Positions 54,523 through 64,000 of a DNA stretch of 64,000 nt are shown piece after piece. Source of the stretch: STC-113 sp964553745 (GTDB lineage: Bacteria > Patescibacteriota > Gracilibacteria > BD1-5 > UBA2023); contig CAZKLD010000006.1 of the NCBI GenBank assembly GCA_964553745.1, positions 47,870 to 111,869 on the forward strand. The letters run 5' to 3'. Numbering within the stretch: position 1 is the stretch's first letter; each line of letters opens with the position of its first letter. Below the pieces are notes generated by a model that did no database searches, was not told the DNA's origin, and saw only the letters and a list, made by a program, of their open reading frames with translations. The position numbers and the translations under genes were made by a program.

Positions 54523-56469
54523 TTATTTTATTTCCTCAACAAGATCTCAATCCTGAAGATTAAGCGCTCATGATATTACAATCTTGTCTCATTCGTTTAG
54601 TCCAGAAGTGACTTCTACTTCTGTGCTATTCTGATTTCAGAGCTTGACTGATTTTGATTGGGTTTTTGAATCTTTTGTTACGGTGAATACGCTGTAGTCT
54701 CATTGTCCAAGGCTAATAACCGCTGATAGAGGCACGAGTATGACTTTGTCTTTGCTGTTTTCCTTTGAGACATATGCATCTATATAGTCTCAAAGCTTGA
54801 AAGTATCAGGCTTCTTATTGAAGCTGACTTCTGCCTTGAACATCTTGGTTATAGGGTCTGCAGCAGGGGATAGGAGAGTAATGACTCAAGTGTATGATGC
54901 TCCTTGTTTGTCTGTTTTCACTTCTTGCCCCAATTTAAGCTCTCAGATATTATCGCTAGATACATCCAGTTTCACCAAAATCTGATCATCGGAACCGATC
55001 ATGAATGCCGGAACTCCAGGGGATGCAGCAGTTCAGACTTCGACATTCTTTGCTGTTATCACTCAGTCGAAAAGTGCTACTATTGATGTATTTCTAAGCT
55101 GTATGGATGCGATATCTTTTCCTCATTTTGCTGCATCCAATTGAGATTTGGCAGCAACTTTCTGTGATTCGAGTTTTGCTTGGATCGATGCGTAATTCGC
55201 TTGTGCTATCTTAAGTGCATTATCTACTGCATCTCTGCTTGATTTCACGCTCACAATCGTATTTTCATATTGCGTTTGTGTCAATGTTTGATTACCGGAA
55301 ACAGTATCCAGTTGGGAATTATTTCAGGCTTTGATATTCGATAGCTGAGTTTCGGAAATCGTAACAGCATTCTGAAGCGAAGCAAGATTCGTATCTATTG
55401 ATGTTTTTGTCGAGTTAAGGGTGTTTTTCAGTGTTGTCAAACCTGATTGTGCCTGTAATATGCTTCATTGTATCCTTGCAATATTCAAGTTGAATCAATC
55501 GATTTGACTTTGTGGAAGAGATGAAGCAGGAATAGTATTATTCATCATGCTAACCATCTTATCATATAGGTCATTTTCTTTATTCAGCAAATCAAGGACT
55601 GCACTTGTTTTTTGCTCTATTCATGCCCTGTCTCAAGAGAATTCTTTAGCCTGGAAGTCATTATAAGCTGAATAAGCGGCATAAAAAGCGCTTTCTGCAT
55701 CCTTCTTGGTTTGCCTGTTCATTGCTCATAAGTAAATCTCATAAGCCTTATTTATATAATTGTTTTTCTGTGTAGCTCACAAAATGATATCAGCTTGATT
55801 CATTCATGAATCGATAGATACCAGCGAGCTTGAAAGAGAAACCTTGAGGCTCTCATATAAACCGTTCAGGTTCTCCTCGGAATTTTTCTTGAAATTTGAT
55901 AGATTCGTATTTGCATTTGTCAGAAGAAGATTCGCATTCTTAAGGCTCTCATCTGTTGTGTTTATTGTATTGGAGCGCGCCTTTTTGATATTATCAAGCT
56001 GAGTTTGAGCTATCGATAATTGCTTTTCAGTTGTTGAATACGTATTTTCCTTTGCGCTTATCGCGTTGTCTAATTGAATTTTTGCCGCCTCAAGATCTTT
56101 TTGTGTAGATTCTTGAGTAAATGCAAATGAATTAAGCGAATTGTTATAAGCCGTATTGGCATTGTCATAACTCGCTCAAAAAGTCGAAGAGCTCAAGTCT
56201 AAGCTGGCTAAAACTTCTCAGGCTTTTACTTTTTGCCCTACTTGCACATTGATTTTTTTAATGACCCCGCCAACTAACGGTGCAACAGGGGATTCCATTC
56301 ATGGGGATGCTTTTCATATAAGCTTCAATTGCTCGCTGAAATTATCTTTCTTGACAACTTCTGTCTTTACCGATTTTGCAACAGGCTTTGTCTCTTCAGG
56401 TTTAACTGGGGCTCCGCATGAGGATAGTGCAATCGCACTCAACAGCACAATTGTTACAACTTTTTTCAT
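54523..56469 (-). CDS. Membrane fusion lipoprotein (HlyD/AcrA family)
   Basis: 648 aa. Lipobox ALSSCG puts the lipidated Cys at residue 18. A biotinyl-lipoyl half-motif (SPVAPLVGGVIKKINVQVGQKV) precedes a very long coiled-coil hairpin of about 330 residues, then the second half-motif (IVALFDGVITAKNVEVG) and the beta-barrel and MP domains. The hairpin is far longer than in AcrA, as in MacA-like proteins that bridge a thick wall. Partner of the RND pump. Confidence 0.92.
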
Positions 56470-56505
56470 AATGGTTTACTGGTAATATTAAAATAATCTC
56501 CTTTT

Positions 56506-56754
56506 TTAATTTTGAATATGTTCTTTCTTGATGTACTCCATAAGCTCATTTATGTCATCCATCTTTACCATCGCCACGGCTTTTCAGTGTTTTGTGACTA
56601 CCATTAAGGAGTCTCATGGCTTGATTCCGAGCAATTCCCTCACTTCTGATGGGATTACGACTTGTCATTTTGTTCCTACGGTTACCGTGGAATGCATTTT
56701 TATTCCTCATTTTTCTCTGAGAGCATCGCATTCAGGTGAATTGATGTTTGTCAT
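56506..56754 (-). CDS. AbrB/MazE-type transcriptional regulator
   Basis: 82 aa. SpoVT-AbrB swapped-hairpin domain: STVTVGTKGQVVIPSEVRELLGIKPGD near residues 22-48, with LMVVTKHGKAVAMVK forming the second strand pair. First gene of the minus-strand efflux operon, so it probably autoregulates the pump. No toxin partner is next to it. Confidence 0.9.
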
Positions 56755-57458
56755 TTTACTGTATGATTATATATAAAATGTATAATAAGTATGAAAAAGT
56801 ATACTTTTAGAATATATTGATTTTATCGACTTTGTCAAATATTAAGGTGTTTCTTTTTACATCATCCTGAATTAATTTCAGGATCCATCTCATTAATCCT
56901 TCAAATCCCAAAACTCCCGCCTTCGATGCTAAGACTCATTCTAACCTCTAAGACCCCTTGGTACATTCATTCTGATCAGAAGCAAATGATTGCCCTTCCG
57001 CTACGCACGGGTCCATGATTAATGCAGTAACCCATCCGCCCCTCCGGGCACCTTCCCTAAATTAGGGAAGGAATAGTTTGGAATCACAAAATCATTAATC
57101 ATCACATATCCATTCACTCAGCGGAACGTCCGGAGGACAGGGAGCGAAGATGAAACACCCAAGAACTGTTCCGAGAGGGGTTTGGGGGCGGAATCGTCCG
57201 CGAAACCTCCTTATCTGTGACATCCTGTAAGATGGCGTTTCCGACCCCAATGCTTTTTGCATACTTTTTTGCATAAAAAAGTATGGATGCTGATATCATT
57301 AATGAATATTGATTAAGATGAAGATTCCCGATCAAGCCGGAATGACAAAATGGATGATGAAACACATTAATGAAATAGATCCTTCGATTCCACAGGATGA
57401 CTTAACAATATAGCCATTAAAGGTTCTCTCTCTTGTACTCAAAGCGAAAAAGATTTTA
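56755..57458. other. Repeat-rich intergenic region
   Basis: No gene supported. Contains ATCCTGAAT-type direct words, a CCTTCCCTAAATTAGGGAAGG palindrome (about 57052-57072), a G+C-rich stretch (57117-57260), a hairpin CATACTTTTT ... AAAAAGTATG (about 57257-57284), and GATTCCCGATCAAGCCGGAATGAC (57308-57331), a relative of the repeats at 37183 and 37325. Confidence 0.6.
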
Positions 57459-58010
57459 TTAAGGCAAATTCGGCTTATTGTCATTGATTGTAAATTCGAT
57501 CAGATTACTCTCTTTTCACCATGGATTGACAAAAATCTTGTATTTTCACGGTTTCAGATTCAGGTAAGCTTTGCATACTTCTCCGCTATATGAGTTATCT
57601 AGCTGGCACAGATCCGGCTTAAGAATAACTTTTAGCTGTTTGTCTGTGGATCAAGATTCTGAGTACAATATTCACTTCACTCATGCCTCATTCTCTATCC
57701 ATGCCAGTTTATCTCCCTCAAATCAGGCAAAATTGCATCAATTTATTATAATCGTAGAATTTACAGAACCTGAGTCAGTTGATAAGGAAGTTATTATAGG
57801 GGTTCATTCCGGGGCATCTCTGCATAATATTTTCTGTCATTGTTCTTGAATTTGTGCCTTTAGGGATTCGTTTTCAGTCAGAAGTCATGAATTTGCTTGC
57901 TGCAAATCCGTAATCTGTTTTTCGAGATTCGGCGTATTTGTGTCGGTTCTTGGATTTGAGCAGCTTGCCAATGCTATTAAGAGCATGATTGCAATTATTG
58001 ATTTTTTCAT
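57459..58010 (-). CDS. Lipoprotein with coiled-coil and IPT/TIG-like domain
   Basis: 183 aa. Lipobox ALASCS gives lipidated Cys at residue 17. A short coiled-coil (NLEKQITDLQQANS) is followed by a beta domain with GSVNSTIIINGCNFAG near residue 85, the start of an IPT/TIG-type Ig fold. Surface-located in a single-membrane cell. Function unknown. Confidence 0.7.
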
Positions 58011-58175
58011 AAAAATATTGATCAATTGATAAATTCCCTTTAATTGCATTATATTAATTCCGGCACGATTGCAAACGTATATCAAGGGCACTTATTCTAG
58101 GAGTTTTTGTTCTTTTTTGATTTTTATGATTTAATTTTTATAATTACGCGCGTTTAAATCAAAAACTTATAATTT

Positions 58176-59234
58176 ATGTGAAATATCGTATTCTTGCTTT
58201 GATACCTAGTGCTGGCGTTTATGCTCGCTTTTGCTATAACGCCAATATATATCAAGATGCTTTACAAGTTAAAACTCTGAAAGCAGATAAGGGAAGAGGG
58301 CTTGATCTGAAAGGCGACAGAATTCGCTAAGCTGCATGCCGCAAAAACATGAACACCTACCATGTGAGGCTGAATGATACTCTGAGTCATTTGAGTCTTA
58401 GTCGCACTTTCGATACTCTTCAATTATTTTTGAGCCGATCTGGAGCAGTTCATCTGATATAAGATAAAATACTCACTATGGAATAGGAATGAAACCTATT
58501 TGCCGCTGTTCACCCTTTTTACAGTTTGAATGCTCTGACTTGTCGATGACTACATGAACGTCAGGTGAATATGAAGAACGAAATGAATATCTGCAAAATT
58601 CAAAATGCTTTGGCTTATAACTTTCTGAGCCGTTTGAGCTTATTGGTTCTATTTCAAGCTCTGACACACGAGCTTCAACCTTCCTTTTTTCGGCAATCTG
58701 GATCTTTGACTTCTATATATCCCGATCTTCATTTTCATAATAATATCAATGGCCAATGCCGTAAATATCACCGACTGACTTGACTGACTCGCTTGAGGGC
58801 TTTTGATGTTCAATTACTTCGTATACTCGATAATCACATATAATCAGCATCTCTTTATCTTATCAGCACTTTGCATGATAGTGGTCTGAACCCTCATAGC
58901 TTTCTTATGGTTCAATATCAAGCCGGCAAAATTCTATATGTGAGACGTGTGAGCCCTTGCTCTGTGAGCCAATCTCTGAATCATCGCAATGATGACGAAC
59001 ACCCTCATTGTGCTGGTGATAATTTCATGAATATACATTATAGAGATAGTGTCTGTCATAATCCAGCTTACTTCAAAGAAACTGAGGAAAGGGAAGAAGG
59101 TCTTCAAAATCGCCCCATTCCATCATCACCTAGAGGCAATCGGCTGGAAAGAGGAGAGTGTTGTCATGAGATTCTGGCTAGTGGGAATGATATTATCAAG
59201 CATTTGAGTGCTGGTAAGCTACCTTCTTAAATAA
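58176..59234 (+). CDS. mraY: Phospho-N-acetylmuramoyl-pentapeptide transferase MraY
   Basis: 352 aa, about 10 membrane helices. Makes lipid I by moving phospho-MurNAc-pentapeptide onto undecaprenyl phosphate. Seen: HAAKTGTPTMGGG near 50-60, the catalytic VDDYMNVRG, NAVNITDGLDGLAGG, MGDVGALALGA and PFHHHLE then GWKEESVVMRFW. The second codon is already TGA, and more than 30 glycines are TGA, so the gene is invisible to standard-code prediction. Confidence 0.96.
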
Positions 59235-59248
59235 ATTCTCTTCATCAA

Positions 59249-59276
59249 TAAACCCCTCAGACTGAGGGGTTTTTAA
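59249..59276 (+). terminator. Terminator of mraY
   Basis: AAACCCCTCAG / CTGAGGGGTTT hairpin and T run, 15 bases after the stop. Confidence 0.85.
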
Positions 59277-59429
59277 GTTGTTCGGACTTCTGCCTTTTGA
59301 GTTAATGGATCATATAAGCTCATTATCAGATAAAATCCTTCTTTTATAAATTGAATCTTAAATTCTTAATATTGAAATTGATTGCTGCAATCATTCATGA
59401 AATATTTTTTTAAAATTAATTTGCATTTT

Positions 59430-59458
59430 ATATACACTTATATATACTTTGTGTATAT
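59430..59458. promoter_or_regulatory. Inverted repeat upstream of lexA, possible operator
   Basis: ATATACAC (59430-59437) and GTGTATAT (59451-59458) are perfect inverted half-sites separated by 13 bases, 57 bases before the lexA start. LexA normally represses its own gene, so this is a candidate SOS box. Confidence 0.45.
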
Positions 59459-59514
59459 GAGAGTTGGCGAGCCACTGGCTGAGCGAGCTATCAATGCTTA
59501 AATCTTAATTTTAA

Positions 59515-60159
59515 ATGCTTATGTTAACGGATAAACAGCAGAAGGTATTGGACGCTATAGTTGCATTCATCGAGAGACACTGAGAATCTCCGACTCTGGA
59601 GGAGTTGCAGAATGCCCTTTCTATAAAGAGCAAGAGATGAGTTGTACAATTTCTTGAATATCTTGAAGAGAAATGATTCATCCATAGATGATGAGGTTAT
59701 CGATCTATCAGATTATGAGACAGGATAGTGGGTTCCCAATTGGCAATTCCTATTCCTATATTGGGCTTCGCTAATGCATGAAGGCCTCTTAAATATTGAG
59801 AGGAGAATGACCTTGGTTCGCTTCTCATCTCAAAATCCATAATAAAATGAGATTCTTGAAAATATTTCTGCCTTAAGCTAGAATGAACTTCAATGAATAA
59901 TTTTGTAATAAATTGAAAAGTGCTTTCAGACGGCTGTTATGTTCTTGTGAATAAGGATTTCGGATGGCAAGATGATTCTAGCTGAGCATATGTCTGCATT
60001 GTTAACTGATTTGCGACTGTCAAAAAAATCAAAAAAGAGTGAGAGGATACATATCTGCTGCCCCAATCCAATGATGTTGAGCACACGCCTATAGTTCTCT
60101 CGCAGGATGATACTGTCGAGATAAACTGAAAAGTTGTCGACGTCTTCAATTTTAAGTAA
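59515..60159 (+). CDS. lexA: LexA-family SOS repressor
   Basis: 214 aa. N-terminal winged helix (LTDKQQKVLDAIVAFIERHG then TLEELQNALSIKSKRGVVQFL). The self-cleavage loop is FANAGRP near residue 85, Ser nucleophile in EGTSMNNF near 122, and the catalytic Lys in FATVKKI near 170, the S24 Ser-Lys dyad. Starts at 59515 or the second Met two codons later. Leads an SOS-like region with umuD and umuC. Confidence 0.9.
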
Positions 60160-60272
60160 AAACATCAAGCTTTGCGTTCTAACTTTACGCTCCTCGTTCA
60201 CCGTAACTTCCGTTACGACTCACTGTGGTGCGCAGTTATCGCACAAATCTCTTCGTTTTTACTTAAAATTGT
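60147..60272. repeat. Long inverted repeat flanking the lexA stop
   Basis: CAATTTTAAGTAAAAAC (60147-60163, containing the lexA stop) recurs inverted as GTTTTTACTTAAAATTG at 60256-60272. Between them GTTACGACTCAC and GTTACGAGTCAC-like words repeat. The arms could form a long stem. Confidence 0.65.
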
Positions 60273-60336
60273 TACGAGTCACCTGGTGCACAAACCCTTC
60301 GTTCCCATTTTAAAGTCATCTATAACACCAAACCTT

Positions 60337-60675
60337 ATGTATAAATGAGCCATAATTGAAGAAAGTCTTACGGATAAGGATATCTTGAGTGATATCCAAG
60401 TATTAGAAACCGAAATAACTCCAGATATAGATCCAGAAGATGTATGGCACATCCATACTGTTATGATGACGGAAGAAAACATATTTAAGCTGGCGGAATA
60501 TCTGAAACCGGCCAAGTATTATGCGCATTTCTGGTCCCGAGATGACATGTTTGTAGTTTTTCCCAATAAAGTGTTCAAACTTGATTCTGATAATAAGGAT
60601 TCCTGGAAAGATGCTATAGATTTCTGATTATCTATAGATATTCCTTTGGAACAACTGGATTTCTTAACTGATTAA
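60337..60675 (+). CDS. Hypothetical protein (112 aa)
   Basis: Native gene with two TGA glycines. Acidic alpha/beta protein: ETEITPDIDPEDVWHIHTV then LAEYLKPAKYYAHFWSRDDMFVVF. Eight bases before umuD, so probably cotranscribed with the SOS genes. No recognised family. Confidence 0.65.
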
Positions 60676-60683
60676 TAGGCAAT

Positions 60684-61070
60684 ATGACAGCAATCACGCT
60701 TTTTGAGGAATGAGTTAGCGCTTGATTCTCGTCTTTTGTCGGCGAGGATGACTCATATAAGATATCTCTTGAACAATACCTCATCGAGCGCCCTAGCACT
60801 ACGATTAGCGTACGAATCAAGTGAGAAAGCATGATTTGAGCAGGAATTTTGCCCTGAGATATTGCAATAGTCGATACAGCAAAAATACCTTTCAGCTGAA
60901 ATCTTGTGATTGCGATTCTGGATTGAGTCTATACTATTAAATTCCTGCAAAAGGATAATAAATGAAGGCCTTTCCTGAAGGCCGCCAATAAAGAATACTG
61001 AGATATATATCCGAATGAAGACTTGTCCATCTATTGAGTTGTCGTCGGTGTGATAAGGAAATATGTTTAA
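60684..61070 (+). CDS. umuD: UmuD-like S24 peptidase
   Basis: 128 aa. Short N-terminal arm with the predicted self-cleavage site in GVSAGFSS near residue 11, Ser nucleophile in IKGESMIGAGI near 54, Lys in VYTIKFLQ near 92, and terminal SIYGVVVGVIRKYV. Processed UmuD joins UmuC to make polymerase V. Separated from umuC by two other genes. Its 3' end is duplicated just downstream. Confidence 0.87.
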
Positions 61071-61167
61071 AGGATTTCTCGACTGACGCTCGAAATGACA
61101 ACCCCTCCAAGGTAATGAAGACCTGTCCATCTACTCCAGTTGTCGTCGGTGTGATAAGGAAATATGT
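61014..61167 (+). repeat. Duplicated umuD 3' end flanking a short inserted repeat
   Basis: A 53-base segment at 61014-61066 recurs as 54 bases at 61114-61167 with few changes. Between the copies lies 47 bases including CTCGACTGACGCTCGAAATGAC, which ends in the AATGAC common to the GTCATTC repeats elsewhere in the window. Confidence 0.8.
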
Positions 61168-61197
61168 CTGTTAAATTTTAATATTAACGATTCTCAT

Positions 61198-61668
61198 ATG
61201 TTTGATAAAAATGATCTCTGCAGATTTCTGGCAGTTGCCAAAAAATCAACTTACGCGTCCGGCGATTCTGGGATGAAGGTTATAAATGAGGACAAGTCGA
61301 CGACCATAGTTTTTGAAGATTGAGATTGGAAATATCATGACAATTATTTCTGAGGAGAACCATATGGATGAAGGGAAGTTGTTTCCTATAAATGACAACC
61401 TGTTTACTTGATGGTATACTATTGAAATGTGGTCGAAAATTGTAAAGATTTCGGACAAGTTTATTCCATTCTGCAAGAGGCTCTCCGACTTATTCCTGCC
61501 GATAACCCTTATAGATGACCAAGATCACATGAGACCAAAAATGCAATATATATAAATAATTTCACTTGAGAAATTGATGATTTCTTCGGTGAAGAAATCA
61601 TCAAAATCGGTTGAATCGAGAAATACAAGGCAAAATATATCTGAGGCTTTGTAGATCAGAGAAGATAA
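61198..61668 (+). CDS. DUF5680-domain protein
   Basis: 156 aa. FLAVAKKSTYAS near residue 9, GDWKYHDNYFGG near 41, GGREVVSYKGQPVYLMVYYG near 55-75 and NPYRGPRSHE near 110 match the DUF5680 pattern. The family often sits beside or inside XRE-type regulators; no such domain is fused here. It lies between umuD and a GNAT gene. Confidence 0.75.
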
Positions 61669-61691
61669 GGCAAGAATTTTAATCTGAATCC

Positions 61692-62114
61692 ATGCTGATA
61701 AAAATCAAATTTGCAGAAAATGAGGACAAGACAAAAGTCCTTGATTTTTTCAAGAAGAATATCTTAGAGGATCATAGTTCCGTTAACTTTGAATTCCTTT
61801 GTCCTTTTGGTGCTTTGGCTGCGATATCGCGCGGCCAGGTGGTTATGATGACCTGTTGAGATAAGATGATAGGATGACTCAGATTTTACCCTAGGAAAAG
61901 GGATAGCATAGTTTCACTCTACCAATTTGCAATTGATGAGAATTTCCGTTCCAGATGACTCTTGCTTCAGATGCTTCGATTCACTTGATTCTCCTTATTT
62001 GAGGCGAGCTGTTTTCCTGACTCGACTTTAAATGATTATTTCAGAAAAAAAGGTTGGGAAATAACAAAAACTGATAATAGGAATAATTATTGGAGCCTTA
62101 AGATTGCCTGATAA
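61692..62114 (+). CDS. GNAT-family acetyltransferase
   Basis: 140 aa. The GNAT core shows IGGLRFYPRKRDSIVSLYQF followed by DENFRSRGLLLQML, which is the acetyl-CoA-binding R/Q-x-x-G-x-G/A loop. Acceptor unknown. The final codons are TGA then TAA: the UGA is the last residue (Gly), a natural demonstration that UGA does not stop translation in native genes. Confidence 0.8.
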
Positions 62115-62139
62115 TTTATGATTCTTACAAGTTTTTACT

Positions 62140-63309
62140 ATGAAATTCAATTCTTCCAATAAGGTTTATGCGCATGTCGATTGCAATAGCTTCTTCGCTT
62201 CCTGTGAAATGTATAGAAATCCTTCTTTAAAAGGAAAGTGCGTGTGTGTCGGCTGAGAGATAATAGTGGCTGCCAGCTACGAGGCCAAAAGATATTGAGT
62301 CAAGACCTGAACTCCGGTTTGGGAGGCAAGGAGGATGCTGGGCAAAGAATTCATACTGATTCATCCAGACCTGAATTTTTATAAGCAAATCTCAAAAAGA
62401 TTCACGACATTTCTCGGAGATTATTCCAACTCGATACAAATATTCTCAATAGATGAGGCATTCATGGATATAACATGAATGGCAGAATACCGTAAGATTG
62501 ATTATCTGGAGTTTGCCATTTTCCTTAAAAAAGAAATCAGAAGATGTATTTGAATTCCAGTTTCTGTCTGAATTGCAAATACGAAGATAAAGGCTAAGAT
62601 ATTCTCCGATATCAATAAGCCCTTCTGAGAATGTGTCGCATTTGAGGATGATCCGGTTTCAGGCATCTTATCTAAATTGAAAGTAACAGAAACGCCATTC
62701 ATTGGCAAGAAAACTTGAGAAAAGCTCCAGTACATATGCAAGACTATAGAAGATTTCCGTAAACTGTCTTTTTGGTCAATAGATGAAATGCTCGGAAAGA
62801 ACTGAACTGATTTATGGCTGGAGCTCAATTGAGTCGATATCATGGATTTTAGCGGGAACCCGATTCCGAAATCGATCTCCAGGACTTCTTCATTCAATAA
62901 AAAGATTACAAATGACAAGGATTTCCTCTGGTCTCAAATCGTGGATCATTTCAACCAGGCTTATTTCATCCTGACAAAATACAATCTTGAACTTAAGAAT
63001 ATCGCAATATATTTGCGGGATAAGGACTTCTGCAGATATGCTTATGACTTCAATTTTGAGATCCATACGAATATAAGAACCGATCTGCTTATGAAACTTA
63101 GGGAAATTTTCAATTCAAAAGTTCCTTTCTCGCTTGAATACCGCTCGACAGGCGTCATATTTTCAGATTTCAAGGAATTCGTACCCAAGCAGCTATCTCT
63201 TCAGGATTTCGACAACGTCACATTTGAAAAAAACAAAAAACTTATGCACGCCATAGAGGCGGTGAATAAGTTTTATTGAAAGAAAAAAGTCAATATCGGG
63301 GCTATGTAA
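62140..63309 (+). CDS. umuC: Y-family DNA polymerase (UmuC/DinB)
   Basis: 389 aa translesion polymerase. Catalytic residues: HVDCNSFFASCE at residue 12 (first Asp) and IFSIDEAFMDIT near 108 (Asp-Glu). IKAKIFSDINKP and ILSKLKVTETPFIGKKT belong to the palm and thumb; a little-finger domain follows. Best matches UmuC because a umuD gene is nearby. It lacks the C-terminal DUF4113 of E. coli UmuC and converges with no gap on the next gene. Confidence 0.92.
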
Positions 63310-64000
63310 CTATCTTACATAAATCCTATGCCATCATCAAGTTGTAAATTGAGCATTGCAGACTAGCATATAAGTTCAAGCTACTCAGATATATCAAGCT
63401 CACATAACACCAGATGTGTGTTTGAACAGATAGTAATTCCATTGGTCATAAAATTCATTTATATTTCCAGTTACTCATGCTGGGTTACAGTTATTTCAAG
63501 TTCATGGAGTCCAAGCAATAGTTCAGATGTCAGCACCTGATGCTGTTCAGTGTATGACACGATCGTTTAATATGGCACTGGTCGTATTAAAATTTACAAT
63601 GGTTGTTGAATAACCTCACATGATTCTGACCTGATTATTTCAAGCCAATAATCTTGATCTTTGTGGATGCATTCACTCGGTAGCAATATCAGGCTTCACT
63701 GATGCAATACCATTAACGAAAGTTTTATTCAGATTTGTCATCACAAGAGTCCAGCCTCCTCAGTCTGTGTTCATGTCACAATAAACTTGAAATGCTCAAG
63801 CTCAATCAGGATTAATCCAATAATCTCAATCTGCAGAGCTAGGATAAGCTGTTTTTATCGCATTACAACTTGTTCAAGCAGAGTTATTTGATGTTCAGTC
63901 TGTGGTGGTAATGCCTCAGTTTGCACTAGTAATGGTTCATCCCAAACTATTCTTCACAAGTCATACTCAAAGATCAGTGAGCGCATTTCAAGTTGCCGCT
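63310..64000 (-). CDS. Pilin-like protein with fibrinogen-like domain, 5' end outside window
   Basis: At least 229 codons, TAG stop at 63310, still open at 64000. The C-terminus is clearly homologous to the protein at 48062: shared NSAGTSCNAIKTAYPSSADG, YWINP, FQVYCDMNTDGGWTLVM. Likely a third member of the surface adhesin family, transcribed toward umuC. The pilin helix, if present, lies beyond the window. Confidence 0.8.

Noticed and set aside
57114..57365. An 83-codon minus-strand ORF in the repeat-rich gap
   Set aside because: It overlaps palindromic and repeat-like sequence, has no domain and no sensible neighbour; treated as non-coding.
1..64000. Pervasive frameshifts or pseudogenes suggested by TGA stops
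   Set aside because: The frame is kept after every TGA, domains continue without loss, and TAA/TAG never interrupt. That is recoding, not decay.
1..64000. Mycoplasma-type code (UGA = Trp) or selenocysteine
   Set aside because: TGA falls at conserved glycines, Trp is encoded by TGG, and the codon is far too frequent and lacks SECIS-like context for selenocysteine.
1..64000. tRNA or rRNA genes, prophage or transposase genes
   Set aside because: No cloverleaf-like T-loop motifs in intergenic DNA, no rRNA-like blocks and no integrase, capsid or transposase motifs were seen; a tRNA search program would be needed to be certain.

Overview
The window comes from a bacterium that reads UGA as glycine (translation table 25), as in the candidate phyla Gracilibacteria (BD1-5) and Absconditabacteria (SR1). 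Read with the standard code, almost every conserved gene is chopped into fragments. With UGA = Gly, full-length FtsK, FtsA, FtsZ, PilB, PilC, RecR, MurA, GltX, MltG, GyrB, Gmk, MraY, LexA, UmuC and an RND pump appear. The UGA codons fall on invariant glycines (P-loops, the FtsZ tubulin signature), and every one of more than 60 native genes ends in TAA or TAG. Native genes are AT-rich and mostly lack an obvious Shine-Dalgarno sequence.

Layout. 0-5.7 kb: poorly characterised membrane and secreted proteins plus AMP nucleosidase. 5.9-11.7 kb: a division block (ftsK, a STAS protein, ftsA, ftsZ). 11.9-22.7 kb: a type IV pilus / pseudopilus locus: two large membrane proteins, the PilB motor, PilC and recR on the plus strand, then four prepilin-like or PilX-like proteins, a second PilC and two PilN/PilO-like proteins on the minus strand. 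22.8-32.1 kb: tsaE, a membrane class III nucleotide cyclase, a PrsW-type protease, murA, gltX and mltG. 32.6-44.3 kb: flavodoxin, DUF378, an HD-domain protein, gyrB, a UPF0489 protein, an IMPACT-family protein, gmk and an SH3 protein. 44.4-45.5 kb: malic enzyme. 46-49.6 kb and the right edge: three giant pilin-like proteins with C-terminal FISUMP or fibrinogen-like domains, probably surface adhesins. 49.8-56.8 kb: an efflux operon (AbrB-type regulator, membrane fusion protein, response regulator, RND pump, MFS pump). 58.2-63.3 kb: mraY and an SOS-like cassette (lexA, umuD, DUF5680, GNAT, umuC).

Four short islands (about 32.13-32.60, 33.48-35.44, 39.78-41.55 and 45.55-45.90 kb) break the pattern. 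They are richer in G+C, their genes have no internal UGA, carry strong Shine-Dalgarno sites, and three of the six clearly stop at UGA. One such gene runs straight into a terminator hairpin after its UGA. The island DNA comes from a standard-code organism, by recent transfer or by chimeric assembly; a run of 10 Ns lies at one edge.

No tRNA, rRNA, CRISPR array or transposase was recognised.
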